From: Thermanaeromonas toyohensis ToBE
GTDB taxonomy: Bacteria > Bacillota > DSM-521 > Neomoorellales > Neomoorellaceae
Length of the DNA: 64,000 bases
NCBI RefSeq assembly: GCF_900176005.1
Contig: NZ_LT838272.1
Coordinates: 1,259,587-1,323,586, forward strand
Direction: 5' to 3'
Numbering within the stretch: position 1 is the first letter of the stretch; every line of letters starts with the position of its first letter. A program made the position numbers and the translations under genes. Under the pieces are notes generated by a model. It was not told the origin of the DNA and did no database searches. It was given only the letters and a program-made list of their open reading frames with translations. This document shows, in pieces, positions 19,087 through 30,131 of the stretch.

Positions 19087-19797
19087 GTGTCTGTTGTATC
19101 TATGAAGCAGTTATTAGAAGCGGGGGTTCATTTCGGGCATCAGACCCGGCGCTGGAATCCCAAGATGGCCCCTTATATTTTTACCGAGCGTAATGGTATT
19201 TATATTATTGACCTGCAACGTACAGTTAAGAAGCTGGAGGAGGCTTATAACTTTGTCCGGGATGTAGCTAAAGAGGGTGGCAAGATCCTCTTTGTAGGCA
19301 CAAAGAAACAGGCCCAAGACACAGTCAAAGAGGAAGCCGAGCGCTGTGGTATGTTTTATGTTAATGTACGTTGGCTGGGCGGGACCCTTACCAATTTTCA
19401 GACTATCCGCCGGCGCATTGAACGCCTAAAAGAGCTGGAACGGATGGAAGAAGAAGGTACGCTAGAGCTCCTTCCCAAAAAAGAAGTTATGGCTTTAAAA
19501 AAAGAAAAGGAGAAGCTTGAGCGCTTCCTAGGCGGCATTAAAAACATGAAGCAGCTGCCGGAGGCCCTTTTCGTGGTAGACCCGCGCAAGGAGCGCATTG
19601 CAGTCGCGGAAGCCCGCCGTTTAGGTATCCCCATTGTAGCCATTGTAGATACCAATTGCGATCCTGATGAAATAGATTACGTAATTCCAGGTAATGATGA
19701 TGCCATCAGGGCGGTTAAATTGATAACTAGTAAAATTGCTGATGCAGTTTTAGAGGGACTGCAGGGTGAAGATCAGCCCGAAGCTGTGGGTGAGTAA
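19087..19797 (+). CDS. rpsB: 30S ribosomal protein S2
   Basis: A 236-residue protein with the hallmark start [18 protein letters not shown], then [24 protein letters not shown], and the [10 protein letters not shown] segment. I choose GTG 19087, 7 nt after AAAGGAGG, giving MSVVSMKQ as in other Firmicutes. It precedes tsf by 15 bp in the universal rpsB-tsf-pyrH-frr cluster. Confidence 0.97.
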   Translation: MSVVSMKQLLEAGVHFGHQTRRWNPKMAPYIFTERNGIYIIDLQRTVKKLEEAYNFVRDVAKEGGKILFVGTKKQAQDTVKEEAERCGMFYVNVRWLGGTLTNFQTIRRRIERLKELERMEEEGTLELLPKKEVMALKKEKEKLERFLGGIKNMKQLPEALFVVDPRKERIAVAEARRLGIPIVAIVDTNCDPDEIDYVIPGNDDAIRAVKLITSKIADAVLEGLQGEDQPEAVGE

Positions 19798-19812
19798 AGG
19801 GGGAAACTTAGG

Positions 19813-20421
19813 ATGATTTCGGCTGAAGCTGTAAAAGAGCTGCGCAACCGTACTGGGGCTGGGATGATGGATTGTAAGCGAGCCCTAGAGGAAACGGGGG
19901 GCGATATAGAAAAAGCCATTGAAATCTTACGTATGAAGGGCCTAGCGGCAGCCGCTAAGAAGGCAGGGCGGGTAGCCAAGGAAGGCTTGGTACACGCCTA
20001 TATCCATGGTGGTGGCCGGATAGGAGTCCTTATCGAGGTGAATTGCGAAACGGACTTTGTAGCCAGGACAGAGGAATTTAAAGATTTGGTTCACAACCTG
20101 GCTATGCAGGTGGCTGCTGCTCGGCCGGAGTATGTAAAGAGGGAAGATGTTCCAGAAGAAGTAATTGAAAGGGAGAAGAGCATCCTTCGTGCCCAGGCCC
20201 TGAACGAGGGTAAGCCGGAGAAGGTCGTGGAAAAGATTGTATCGGGTCGTTTGGAAAAGTTTTTCCAAGAGAATTGCTTATTAGAACAGCCTTATATAAA
20301 GGATCCTGAGCGTAAGGTCAAAGATCTTATTGCTGAAAAGATAGCCAAATTAGGAGAAAACATTGAGGTCCGGCGGTTTGCCCGCTTTGAAGTGGGTGAG
20401 GCTAACACTATTAGCCAGTAA
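19813..20421 (+). CDS. tsf: Elongation factor Ts, short form
   Basis: A 202-residue nucleotide exchange factor for EF-Tu. The N-terminal UBA-like part ([21 protein letters not shown]) and the core [12 protein letters not shown] are present. It is shorter than the roughly 290-residue Bacillus protein, lacking part of the core repeat; short forms occur in Thermus and in many clostridia. A terminator follows immediately. Confidence 0.96.
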   Translation: MISAEAVKELRNRTGAGMMDCKRALEETGGDIEKAIEILRMKGLAAAAKKAGRVAKEGLVHAYIHGGGRIGVLIEVNCETDFVARTEEFKDLVHNLAMQVAAARPEYVKREDVPEEVIEREKSILRAQALNEGKPEKVVEKIVSGRLEKFFQENCLLEQPYIKDPERKVKDLIAEKIAKLGENIEVRRFARFEVGEANTISQ

Positions 20422-20430
20422 ACTTCAGGG

Positions 20431-20455
20431 AAGAGCACAGAGGTGCTCTTTTTTT
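20431..20455 (+). terminator. Intrinsic terminator after tsf
   Basis: Eight-base-pair stem AAGAGCAC/GTGCTCTT with loop AGAG, followed by T5 and more T-rich sequence. Confidence 0.85.
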
Positions 20456-20489
20456 CTAAAATACGAAAGGAATTTTAACAAGTTTGTAG

Positions 20490-21802
<1,313 letters not shown>

Positions 21803-21807
21803 GGGAG

Positions 21808-22204
<397 letters not shown>

Positions 22205-22211
22205 TGGCGCT

Positions 22212-22239
22212 ACCCCCTCCTCTGGAGGGGGTTTGTTTT
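22212..22239 (+). terminator. Strong terminator between ferredoxin and uppS
   Basis: Nine-base-pair GC-rich stem ACCCCCTCC/GGAGGGGGT with a 3-nt loop followed by TTTGTTTT. It lies directly before the uppS ribosome binding site with no obvious promoter between, so readthrough or attenuation must supply uppS. Confidence 0.75.
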
Positions 22240-22269
22240 GTGTATCTTTTGGTAGGAGGGTATAGAAGT

Positions 22270-23040
22270 TTGCCAGAAGCTTTCTTTCCCTGGCTACATA
22301 AGCGTCGTATGACGCAGAGATGGAAACTACCCCCACGAGACCGCCTACCCCGGCACCTAGCCATTATAATGGACGGTAACGGTCGTTGGGCCCTACGCCG
22401 GGGCTTACCCAGAGTAGCTGGCCACCGGGCAGGGGTAGAGGCCCTGCGAGAGACAGTCAAAGCCTGCTTGGAATGGGGTATTGAGATCTTGACAGTATAT
22501 GCTTTTTCCACGGAGAATTGGAAAAGACCCCGGGAAGAAGTGGACACTTTAATGGAGTTGCTGGTGGAGTACCTCCGGAAAGAGGTTAAAGAGCTCAACC
22601 AGCAAGGGGTAAGGATAGGTGCCATCGGCCGGTTGCATGAACTACCTATAGAGGCCCAACAGGAGCTCGCGCGAGCTAGGGAACTAACGGCGGGGAACCA
22701 AAGGCTTCTCCTTAATTTAGCGTTGAACTATGGAGGGCGGGCAGAACTGGTAGATGCTTGCTGCGCAGTGGCCCAGGATATACTCCAGGGGAAACTCAAG
22801 CTTGAACAAATTGATGAAGAGGTTTTAAGTCGGTACCTTTACACCGCTGGGCTCCCGGATCCTGATCTCCTTATCCGTACAGCTGGGGAAATGCGTTTTA
22901 GCAATTTTCTCTTATGGCAATCGGCCTATACCGAGCTTTGGGTAACTCCTATACTTTGGCCGGATTTCCGCCGGGAGGATTTGTTGGTTGCCCTCCATGA
23001 TTATGCCCGGAGGGAAAGGCGTTTTGGGGGGTTAAAGTAG
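22270..23040 (+). CDS. uppS: Undecaprenyl diphosphate synthase (isoprenyl transferase)
   Basis: A 256-residue cis-prenyltransferase with the catalytic Asp in AIIMDGNGRWA, YAFSTENWKRP and the C-terminal RTAGEMRFSNFLLWQSAYTE. It makes C55-PP, the lipid carrier for peptidoglycan. I place the start at TTG 22270, 9 nt after AGGAGGG; the longer frame runs through the terminator at 22212. ATG 22309 is another possible start. Confidence 0.93.
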   Translation: MPEAFFPWLHKRRMTQRWKLPPRDRLPRHLAIIMDGNGRWALRRGLPRVAGHRAGVEALRETVKACLEWGIEILTVYAFSTENWKRPREEVDTLMELLVEYLRKEVKELNQQGVRIGAIGRLHELPIEAQQELARARELTAGNQRLLLNLALNYGGRAELVDACCAVAQDILQGKLKLEQIDEEVLSRYLYTAGLPDPDLLIRTAGEMRFSNFLLWQSAYTELWVTPILWPDFRREDLLVALHDYARRERRFGGLK

Positions 23041-23826
23041 ATGCTCTGGGCAAGGGTTTTCGTAGCAGTGGGTGGTATACCCATCCTATTGTTAGTAGCC
23101 TACCTAGGTAGCGTATGGTTGCTGGGGGTAGTGGCTATAATATCCTTTCTAGGCTTAAGGGAATACCATCATTTACTTAGGCGTTTAGGGCTAAAACCTC
23201 CGGTTTTAATAGGATACTTAGGAACCCTAGGTATACTGCTAGCTGTTTACTGGCAACGGGAGTTCTCTACTTATCTACCTTTTCTTTTGCTTTGGGTTTT
23301 TCTAGGTGGGTTCCTTCTCCGATTTCCCCGTTATTCTCTGGCGGATATAGGAGCCACCTTTTTGGGTTGTCTTTATATACCCGGCTCCTTGGCTCATCTT
23401 TTCCTTCTGCGGGCTGGCCAGTCAGGGAGCTTTGGTCTTTTATTATATACTTTCCTTCTTACTTGGGTTAGCGATACGGCGGCCTACTTTATTGGTCGAG
23501 GTCTGGGCTCTAGGAAGTTATGCCCCGTTTTAAGCCCTGGTAAGACTTGGGAAGGAGCCTGGGGAGCTGGGGTAGTTACGGTGGCGGTCGGGGTTTTATT
23601 AGGTATTTACCTTTTTTCCTTAGGAGGATGGCGGGCCCTGGTCTTAAGTTTTCTTATAACCCTAGCGGCCCAGGTGGGGGATCTGATAGAATCAGGAATG
23701 AAGCGCCTAGCCCAGGTTAAAGATAGCAGCCACCTTTTGCCAGGCCATGGTGGTATTTTAGATCGCTTCGACAGTTTGTTCCTGGTCGCACCAGTGGTAT
23801 ACTATTTTTGGAAATGGTTGGCTTAA
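23041..23826 (+). CDS. cdsA: Phosphatidate cytidylyltransferase
   Basis: A 261-residue membrane protein with about 8 hydrophobic helices and the CDP-DAG synthase signature near the C terminus (LLPGHGGILDRFDSLF). It makes CDP-diacylglycerol for phospholipids. The ATG immediately follows the uppS stop. Confidence 0.94.
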   Translation: MLWARVFVAVGGIPILLLVAYLGSVWLLGVVAIISFLGLREYHHLLRRLGLKPPVLIGYLGTLGILLAVYWQREFSTYLPFLLLWVFLGGFLLRFPRYSLADIGATFLGCLYIPGSLAHLFLLRAGQSGSFGLLLYTFLLTWVSDTAAYFIGRGLGSRKLCPVLSPGKTWEGAWGAGVVTVAVGVLLGIYLFSLGGWRALVLSFLITLAAQVGDLIESGMKRLAQVKDSSHLLPGHGGILDRFDSLFLVAPVVYYFWKWLA

Positions 23827-23849
23827 AGCTTAAGGGGTGAGGTATAAAT

Positions 23850-24938
23850 ATGCCCGAACGGTTGGCCCGGGCTTTTCAAGGCTTATTAGTCCTTTTGACA
23901 GCGTGTTTAGTAGTTTTTTTACTTTTATACTATATTATTCCAGCTATAGTAAAAATTATCAATAGCTTACTCCCTGTTATTTTACCCTTTGCTGTGGCAG
24001 CTTTACTAGCGGCCTTGATAGATCCGGTAGTGAACTTTATCCAGGAGCACGCAAAGCTTAACCGTACAGCCGCGGTGTTAATCACCATATTCTTTTTTTT
24101 AGGGTTGACTTCTACTGGGCTTTTTTATCTTATTTCTAATCTTATTATAGAGCTTGAGGGTTTGGTGAGTACTCTGCCTGCCCAGGCTAGGGGGCTCGGA
24201 GCTTTACTTCAGGAAATTTTCAATCGGCTCCAGGCCTTTTACTTCTCAGGGGCTCTTCCGCCGGATATTCTAAGTTCCCTTCAAAATCTCCTTAATACTG
24301 CTACGGTGGGACTTAAGGGTTTACTTACTTCCTTAATCCAATGGTTAATAGCTTTCTTAAGTTCCTTGCCTGAACTTTTTATAGTAGTTATTATAACTTT
24401 AGTAGCTACTTTCTTCTTTAGCCGGGACAAGGAAGCCATAATGGCTACCTTACGCCAGTTTCTACCTTTAAGCTGGGCCAAGAATATAGAGACCGTGGGC
24501 TCTTCTGTAGGTAGAGCTATTATCGGGGTCCTACGAGCGGAAACCCTTCTAATAAGCTTACAGATTACCCAGACAATCATTGGGTTACTTATATTGCGGG
24601 TGGATTATGCTCTTACCCTAGCTTTTTTGATCGGGCTAGCAGATATTTTACCCATTGTGGGTCCGGGGACCATTTATATCCCCTGGGCGATCTGGGAATT
24701 CATCCAGGGAAGATACGGGTTAGGTATAGCGCTTTTGATTCTATATAGCTTTATTATTATACTTCGTCAACTTTTACAGCCCAAACTGGTGGCTGTAAAT
24801 TTGGGGTTACACCCCTTAACCGCCCTGATAGCCCTGTACGCTGGCCTTAAACTTTTAGGTATAGCCGGGTTGATTATAGGGCCTTTAACGGTAGTAGTTT
24901 TTAAGGCATATTTAGCAGCAGGTATAGGAAAACGATAA
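23850..24938 (+). CDS. AI-2E/PerM family permease (YtvI-like)
   Basis: A 362-residue polytopic protein with N-terminal double helices, a soluble loop (about 95-165) and C-terminal helices containing the family segments IVGPGTIYIPWAIWEFIQG and PLTALIALYAGLKLLGIAGLIIGP. Families include AI-2 exporters, Na+/H+ antiporters and the sporulation protein YtvI. Substrate unknown. It sits between cdsA and dxr. Confidence 0.8.
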   Translation: MPERLARAFQGLLVLLTACLVVFLLLYYIIPAIVKIINSLLPVILPFAVAALLAALIDPVVNFIQEHAKLNRTAAVLITIFFFLGLTSTGLFYLISNLIIELEGLVSTLPAQARGLGALLQEIFNRLQAFYFSGALPPDILSSLQNLLNTATVGLKGLLTSLIQWLIAFLSSLPELFIVVIITLVATFFFSRDKEAIMATLRQFLPLSWAKNIETVGSSVGRAIIGVLRAETLLISLQITQTIIGLLILRVDYALTLAFLIGLADILPIVGPGTIYIPWAIWEFIQGRYGLGIALLILYSFIIILRQLLQPKLVAVNLGLHPLTALIALYAGLKLLGIAGLIIGPLTVVVFKAYLAAGIGKR

Positions 24939-24973
24939 AGGTTAAGGATGCATGTTGGAAGGATGGGTAAAGG

Positions 24974-26125
24974 TTGGGTAAAGGTATAGTTATTTTAGGT
25001 TCTACAGGATGTATAGGTCGACAAGCTTTGGCGGTTATCGACAGTTTTAGAGATAAGTTCCAGGTAGTAGCTCTAGCGGCGGGGCAAAACATAGACCTAC
25101 TGGAGGAGCAGATTCGGCGCTATCATCCCCGTTTGGCGGCAGTACTGGATGAGGAGAAGGGGAAAAGGCTAAAAGAAAGGGTAAGCGGGTTGGGAGTGAA
25201 GGTGGTTGTTGGGGAAGCTGGTCTTCTGAGTGCAGCCACTTTCCCCGAGGCTCATTTGGTGCTTGCTGCCATGGTGGGTATTAAGAGCTTGCCGGCTGTA
25301 CTAGCGGCCATCCAAGAGGGGAAAAATATAGCCCTGGCTAACAAAGAGATTCTGGTGGTAGCTGGGAAGTTGGTCATGGAGAAGGCTCGAAAGTATGGCA
25401 TCCAGATCCTTCCTGTGGATAGCGAACACTCAGCTATATTCCAGTGCCTCAACCGAGGTGGCAGGGTGAAGAAGGTTATTATAACCGCTTCTGGCGGCCC
25501 TTTCCGGGAGCTACCCCGGGAAGAGATGGATAAGGTTACTCCAGAGATGGCTTTGGCCCATCCCAACTGGCGTATGGGTCCTAAAATAAGCATAGATTCT
25601 GCGACTCTTATGAATAAAGGCTTGGAAGTTATCGAAGCTAAGCATCTTTTTGATTTGGACTATGAGAAAATTGAGGTGTTGATCCACCCGCAAAGCGTCG
25701 TCCATGCCATCGTTACCTATATGGATGGTAGCTCCTTCGCCCATTTAAGCTACCCAGACATGCGGTTACCCATCCAGTACGCCCTGACCTGGCCAGAAAG
25801 ATGGGATAATCCCTACGGTCCCTATTTGGATCTAGCGGCCTTGGGCCGGCTCACCTTTGAAAAGCCGGATGAAGAACGCTTCCCCTGCTTGAGGATCGCC
25901 ATGGAAGCTGGCCGCCAGGGTGGGACATTGCCGGCTGTGCTCAATGCTGCAGATGAGGTAGCCGTGGAGCTATTCTTACAAGGAAGAATAAAATTTCCAG
26001 CCATACCTCATTTGATAGAAGAAGTTTTGGGGCGTCACCAGAAGGTAGAAGACCCCAGCCTAGAGGATATTTGGGAGGCCGATGCCTGGGCCCGTCGACA
26101 GATCTGGGCTTTAATAGAAGGCTAG
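24974..26125 (+). CDS. dxr: 1-deoxy-D-xylulose 5-phosphate reductoisomerase
   Basis: A 383-residue enzyme of the MEP isoprenoid pathway. NADPH motif GSTGCIGRQAL (usually GSTGSIG), ALANKEILV near residue 118, SEHSAIFQCL near 150 and MGPKISIDSATLMNKGLE near 200 are diagnostic. The start is TTG; an in-frame-looking ATG at 24963 is in another frame that stops at once. Confidence 0.95.
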   Translation: MGKGIVILGSTGCIGRQALAVIDSFRDKFQVVALAAGQNIDLLEEQIRRYHPRLAAVLDEEKGKRLKERVSGLGVKVVVGEAGLLSAATFPEAHLVLAAMVGIKSLPAVLAAIQEGKNIALANKEILVVAGKLVMEKARKYGIQILPVDSEHSAIFQCLNRGGRVKKVIITASGGPFRELPREEMDKVTPEMALAHPNWRMGPKISIDSATLMNKGLEVIEAKHLFDLDYEKIEVLIHPQSVVHAIVTYMDGSSFAHLSYPDMRLPIQYALTWPERWDNPYGPYLDLAALGRLTFEKPDEERFPCLRIAMEAGRQGGTLPAVLNAADEVAVELFLQGRIKFPAIPHLIEEVLGRHQKVEDPSLEDIWEADAWARRQIWALIEG

Positions 26126-26143
26126 GGAAGGGGTAGATTAAAG

Positions 26144-27154
26144 GTGAGCATTCTCTGGTCTTTACTAGTATTTAGCTTGCTTATTTTGGCCCACGAGTTA
26201 GGCCATTTTCTAGTGGCCAAAAGGGTTGGTATACGGGTTGAAGAATTTGCTCTAGGTATGGGGCCAGTAATAGCCCGAGTTAAGCGGGGGGAGACAGTGT
26301 ACTCCTTACGGGCCTTTCCTTTAGGAGGCTTTAACCGTATGGCTGGTATGGAGGAGAAGGATGCTGATGACCCCCGTGGGTTTAACCGGCAACCCGTAAC
26401 TGCGCGCATGGCAGTCATTGCTGCTGGCTCAGGTATGAATTTTTTGCTAGCCATCTTTTTGTTTATTTTTGTATTTATGGTTATAGGCCTTCCGGTAGAT
26501 AAGAATATAGTAGGGCGTGTGGAACCGGGGCGGCCAGCAGCCCTGGCTGGAATTAAGCCGGGAGATAAAATAGTGGCCATAGAGGGAGTGGCTGTAAATA
26601 GCTGGTCAGATATTGTACAGGAGATTTATCGACGACCGGAGCAGGATATAACTTTAGAAATAGAACGCCAGGGAGAACGCCTTAAGGTAGTGGTACGAAG
26701 TGAAAGGGATCCCCATTCTGGAGTGGGGCTTATTGGTATAGGGCCTTCTTGGGAACGGCAAGGACTTCTTAAATCTGTTCGCCTCGGTTTTTCCCAGGCT
26801 GTGGCGGTTACAGGGATGATTCTAATGAGCTTGATAGAAATGATAACTGGTAAGACAGCTCCAGAGATAGTGGGACCGGTAGGGATCGTACAATTAGTAA
26901 GCCAGGCCGCTTCTTTCGGGTGGATTAATGTGCTTAACTTCACCGCTGTCTTAAGTTTAGACTTAGGCTTAATAAACCTCCTGCCCATTCCGGCCTTGGA
27001 TGGAAGTCGATTAACATTTTTAATTTGGGAAGGATTGCGTGGGCGGCCCATTGACCCGGCCAAGGAAAATTTTATTCATTTGATCGGTTTTGCCTTGCTC
27101 ATGGGTTTGCTCTTGCTTATCACTTATCAAGATTTGGTACGGCTCTTAGGCTAA
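26144..27154 (+). CDS. rseP: Site-2 intramembrane metalloprotease RseP
   Basis: A 336-residue membrane zinc protease: HELGH near residue 18, a central PDZ domain (about 110-190, GRVEPGRPAALAGIKPGD) and the second metal site NLLPIPALDGSR near 277. Family members cleave anti-sigma factors and remnant signal peptides. The start is GTG. The dxr-rseP-ispG-proS-polC order is common in Firmicutes. Confidence 0.94.
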   Translation: MSILWSLLVFSLLILAHELGHFLVAKRVGIRVEEFALGMGPVIARVKRGETVYSLRAFPLGGFNRMAGMEEKDADDPRGFNRQPVTARMAVIAAGSGMNFLLAIFLFIFVFMVIGLPVDKNIVGRVEPGRPAALAGIKPGDKIVAIEGVAVNSWSDIVQEIYRRPEQDITLEIERQGERLKVVVRSERDPHSGVGLIGIGPSWERQGLLKSVRLGFSQAVAVTGMILMSLIEMITGKTAPEIVGPVGIVQLVSQAASFGWINVLNFTAVLSLDLGLINLLPIPALDGSRLTFLIWEGLRGRPIDPAKENFIHLIGFALLMGLLLLITYQDLVRLLG

Positions 27155-27226
27155 GTCAAAGGAGAAGAAGCCGGACCTTTCAGGTGTGGGGGAGGTTAGG
27201 TTAGCAATTTGAGGTGGAATTAAAAA

Positions 27227-28315
27227 ATGAATAGCATCCAACGGAGGGCTTCCAAGCGTATCTATGTAGGTCAGGTACCCATTGGTGGTGGGGCTCCCAT
27301 TGTTGTACAATCCATGACTAATACCGACACCCGGGATGTGAATGCTACTGTAAACCAAATCCGACGGCTGGAAGAAGCGGGTTGCGAAATTGTGCGGGTA
27401 GCTGTACCGGATCGAGAAGCTGCCCGGGCTATAAAGAAAATAAAAGAACGCATTCGCTTACCGCTTATTGCAGATATTCATTTTGATTATCGTCTGGCCT
27501 TGGAAGCATTAGAGGCTGGCGCCGATGGCCTGCGGATAAACCCAGGTAATATCGGGGGTTCACAAGCTTTAAAGGCTGTGGCCCGGGAGGCATCTGAACG
27601 AAAAGTTCCCATCCGGGTGGGGGTTAACGCTGGTTCACTGGATAAAAAGGTAGTAGCTGCTCATGGAGGTATTACGCCGGAAGCCATGGTAACAAGCGCC
27701 TTAGAGGCCATTCACCTTTTGGAAGACCAAGGTTTCTACGATCTTAAGGTCTCCCTTAAGGCCTCAGATGTTCTTTTGATGGTAGAAGCCTACCGGTTGC
27801 TGGCGGAAAAGGTGAATTATCCCTTCCATCTGGGAGTAACTGAAGCGGGGCCCCCTTTGGCAGGAGCTGTTAAATCCGCTGTAGGTATAGGTATTTTGCT
27901 TAGCCAAGGTATAGGCGATACCATACGGGTTTCTTTAACAGGGGATCCTGTATTGGAAGTGGAAGTGGCTTACCAGATCCTCCGTTCTTTAGGTTTACGC
28001 CAGCGGGGGATCGAGCTCATATCCTGCCCTACCTGCGGTCGCTGCCAGATAGAGCTGGAAAATCTGGTTGCTGAAGTAGAGAAGAAAATAAAAGGCTTGC
28101 CTTATCCCTTGAGAGTGGCAGTTATGGGCTGCGCAGTAAATGGGCCGGGCGAGGCTAGCCAGGCCGACGTAGGTATAGCTGGAGGAAGGGGATGGGGTTT
28201 GCTCTTCCGGGAGGGGAAACCCATAAGACGAGTCCCGGAATCCCAGCTTGTTGATGCCCTTATGGAGGAGATAGACAAAATTGTACGAGAACGGGAGGGA
28301 GAAAATGCGCGCTAG
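27227..28315 (+). CDS. ispG: 4-hydroxy-3-methylbut-2-enyl diphosphate synthase IspG
   Basis: A 362-residue MEP-pathway enzyme: N-terminal TIM barrel ([24 protein letters not shown]) and C-terminal Fe-S domain with CPTCGRCQ near residue 265 and [11 protein letters not shown] near 300. It uses a 4Fe-4S cluster and external electrons. It overlaps proS by 11 bp. Confidence 0.96.
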   Translation: MNSIQRRASKRIYVGQVPIGGGAPIVVQSMTNTDTRDVNATVNQIRRLEEAGCEIVRVAVPDREAARAIKKIKERIRLPLIADIHFDYRLALEALEAGADGLRINPGNIGGSQALKAVAREASERKVPIRVGVNAGSLDKKVVAAHGGITPEAMVTSALEAIHLLEDQGFYDLKVSLKASDVLLMVEAYRLLAEKVNYPFHLGVTEAGPPLAGAVKSAVGIGILLSQGIGDTIRVSLTGDPVLEVEVAYQILRSLGLRQRGIELISCPTCGRCQIELENLVAEVEKKIKGLPYPLRVAVMGCAVNGPGEASQADVGIAGGRGWGLLFREGKPIRRVPESQLVDALMEEIDKIVREREGENAR

Positions 28316-30038
28316 CCAACTTTTTGCCCCTACTTTAAAGGAGACACCAGCGGAAGCCGAGGTGATAAGCCACCAGTTACTTCTACGTGCTGGGTTTATA
28401 CGGAAAGCTGCTGCTGGTATTTATACTTTTCTTCCCCTGGGCTGGCGGGTACTGAAAAAAATTGAAGGTATCGTACGGGAAGAGATGGATCGTGCTGGAG
28501 CCCAGGAACTGGTTTTACCTATCCTTCAACCTGCGGAAGTTTGGCAGGAGAGCGGACGTTGGGATCTTTATGGGGAGGAGATGTTCCGGCTTAAAGATCG
28601 CCATGGGCGTCCCTTTTGCTTAGGGCCCACCCATGAGGAGATAATCACAGCTTTGATCCGGAGCGAAGTTAATTCCTATAAACAGCTGCCCCTCCTTCTT
28701 TACCAGATTCAAAACAAATATAGGGATGAACGGCGCCCTCGCTTTGGTCTCCTCCGGGGCAGGGAGTTCATCATGAAGGATCTCTACTCCTTTGACCGTG
28801 ATGAGGCAGGGTTGGAGGAGAGCTATCGAAAGATGTATACAGCTTACTCAAATGTTTTCCGGCGCTGCGGATTGAAATTCCGGGCGGTAGAGGCAGATAC
28901 TGGGGCCATTGGAGGTAACTTTAGCCACGAATTTATGGTGTTGGCTGAAACGGGGGAGGCCCGGGTGGTTTTTTGCCCTTCCTGCGATTATGCTGCCAAT
29001 GTGGAAATAGCCCAAAGTATTCCCCAGCCTATAGAAACTCCCGAAAAAGAGCTACCCCTTAAAAAGGTAGCCACCCCAGGGAAGCGTACAGTAGAGGATG
29101 TCTGCGCTTACCTCGGGGTCATACCGCAGCGGCTTATAAAAACCCTTTTCTATGAAGCCGATGGCCAGCTGGTAGCCGCCCTAGTGCGGGGTGACCGAGA
29201 GCTGAACGAAGTTAAGTTACAAAATGCTCTAGGATGTTGGAAGCTCAAGCTGGCCGAGCCTGAAAGGGTTAAAGAGGCCCTCGGAGTAAGCGTGGGTTAC
29301 GTAGGTCCAGTGGGCTTAAATGATATTCCTATTTATGCTGATCTGGAGATCCCTTATCTAGTGAACGCGGTAGCCGGGGCTAACGTGGATGATTACCACT
29401 GGGTGAATGTCAACCCTGAGCGGGATTTTGTTCCTGCTAAAGTGGTTGACCTGCGGGAAGTGGGGGCTGGGGAACCTTGTCCACAGTGCGGGCAACCCTT
29501 GGAAGGGGCACGCGGTATTGAAGTGGGCCAGATCTTTAAGTTAGGAACCAAGTATAGCAAAGCTTTGGGAGCTACCTACCTAGATGAAACAGGTAGAGAA
29601 CGTCCTATAGTCATGGGGTGCTACGGTATAGGAATAAGCCGTACTATGGCAGCAGCCGTAGAGCAGTATCACGACGAAAAGGGGATTATATGGCCTATTT
29701 CTATTGCCCCCTATCAGGTGGTAGTAATACCGGTTTCCATTAAGGATCCCCTCCTCAGGGAAGAAGCCGAAAAACTTTATGAGGAGCTTAAGGCTGAAGG
29801 TGTGGAAGCGGTCTTAGATGATAGAGATGAAAGGGCGGGTGTCAAGTTTGTAGAGGCTGATCTTATAGGTTACCCCTTACGCCTTACCTTAGGTAACAAG
29901 ACCCTATCCCAGGGTACTGTGGATTGGAAGTGGAGGGGGAGCCAGGAAGAACAAGCTGTTCCCCGGGAAGGTTTAGCACGGCGGGTAAAAGAAGCTATAC
30001 AAAGGGCCTTACAGGAGCTGGATAGCCCTAGTCCTTAA
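28305..30038 (+). CDS. proS: Prolyl-tRNA synthetase, bacterial type
   Basis: A 577-residue class II synthetase of the ProS type 1 (long insertion domain between motifs 2 and 3, about residues 220-390, with the YbaK-like editing fold). Motifs include GPTHEEIIT near 108, [16 protein letters not shown] near 139 and [13 protein letters not shown] near 440. I place the start at ATG 28305 ([13 protein letters not shown]) after GGGAGGGA. Confidence 0.97.
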   Translation: MRASQLFAPTLKETPAEAEVISHQLLLRAGFIRKAAAGIYTFLPLGWRVLKKIEGIVREEMDRAGAQELVLPILQPAEVWQESGRWDLYGEEMFRLKDRHGRPFCLGPTHEEIITALIRSEVNSYKQLPLLLYQIQNKYRDERRPRFGLLRGREFIMKDLYSFDRDEAGLEESYRKMYTAYSNVFRRCGLKFRAVEADTGAIGGNFSHEFMVLAETGEARVVFCPSCDYAANVEIAQSIPQPIETPEKELPLKKVATPGKRTVEDVCAYLGVIPQRLIKTLFYEADGQLVAALVRGDRELNEVKLQNALGCWKLKLAEPERVKEALGVSVGYVGPVGLNDIPIYADLEIPYLVNAVAGANVDDYHWVNVNPERDFVPAKVVDLREVGAGEPCPQCGQPLEGARGIEVGQIFKLGTKYSKALGATYLDETGRERPIVMGCYGIGISRTMAAAVEQYHDEKGIIWPISIAPYQVVVIPVSIKDPLLREEAEKLYEELKAEGVEAVLDDRDERAGVKFVEADLIGYPLRLTLGNKTLSQGTVDWKWRGSQEEQAVPREGLARRVKEAIQRALQELDSPSP

Positions 30039-30131
30039 AAGTTCTGATAAAAGATTAAGAAACTTAAGGGGCTGTTTGCATAGAAGCAGTTGGCTAAAGA
30101 CAAAACTCGCCGGTGAATGTAGAGGCTTTCC

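Noticed and set aside
24963-24980. ATG 24963 as the dxr start
   Set aside because: That frame (MGKGWVKV) stops at once; the duplicated GGGTAAAGGT word places the true TTG start at 24974.
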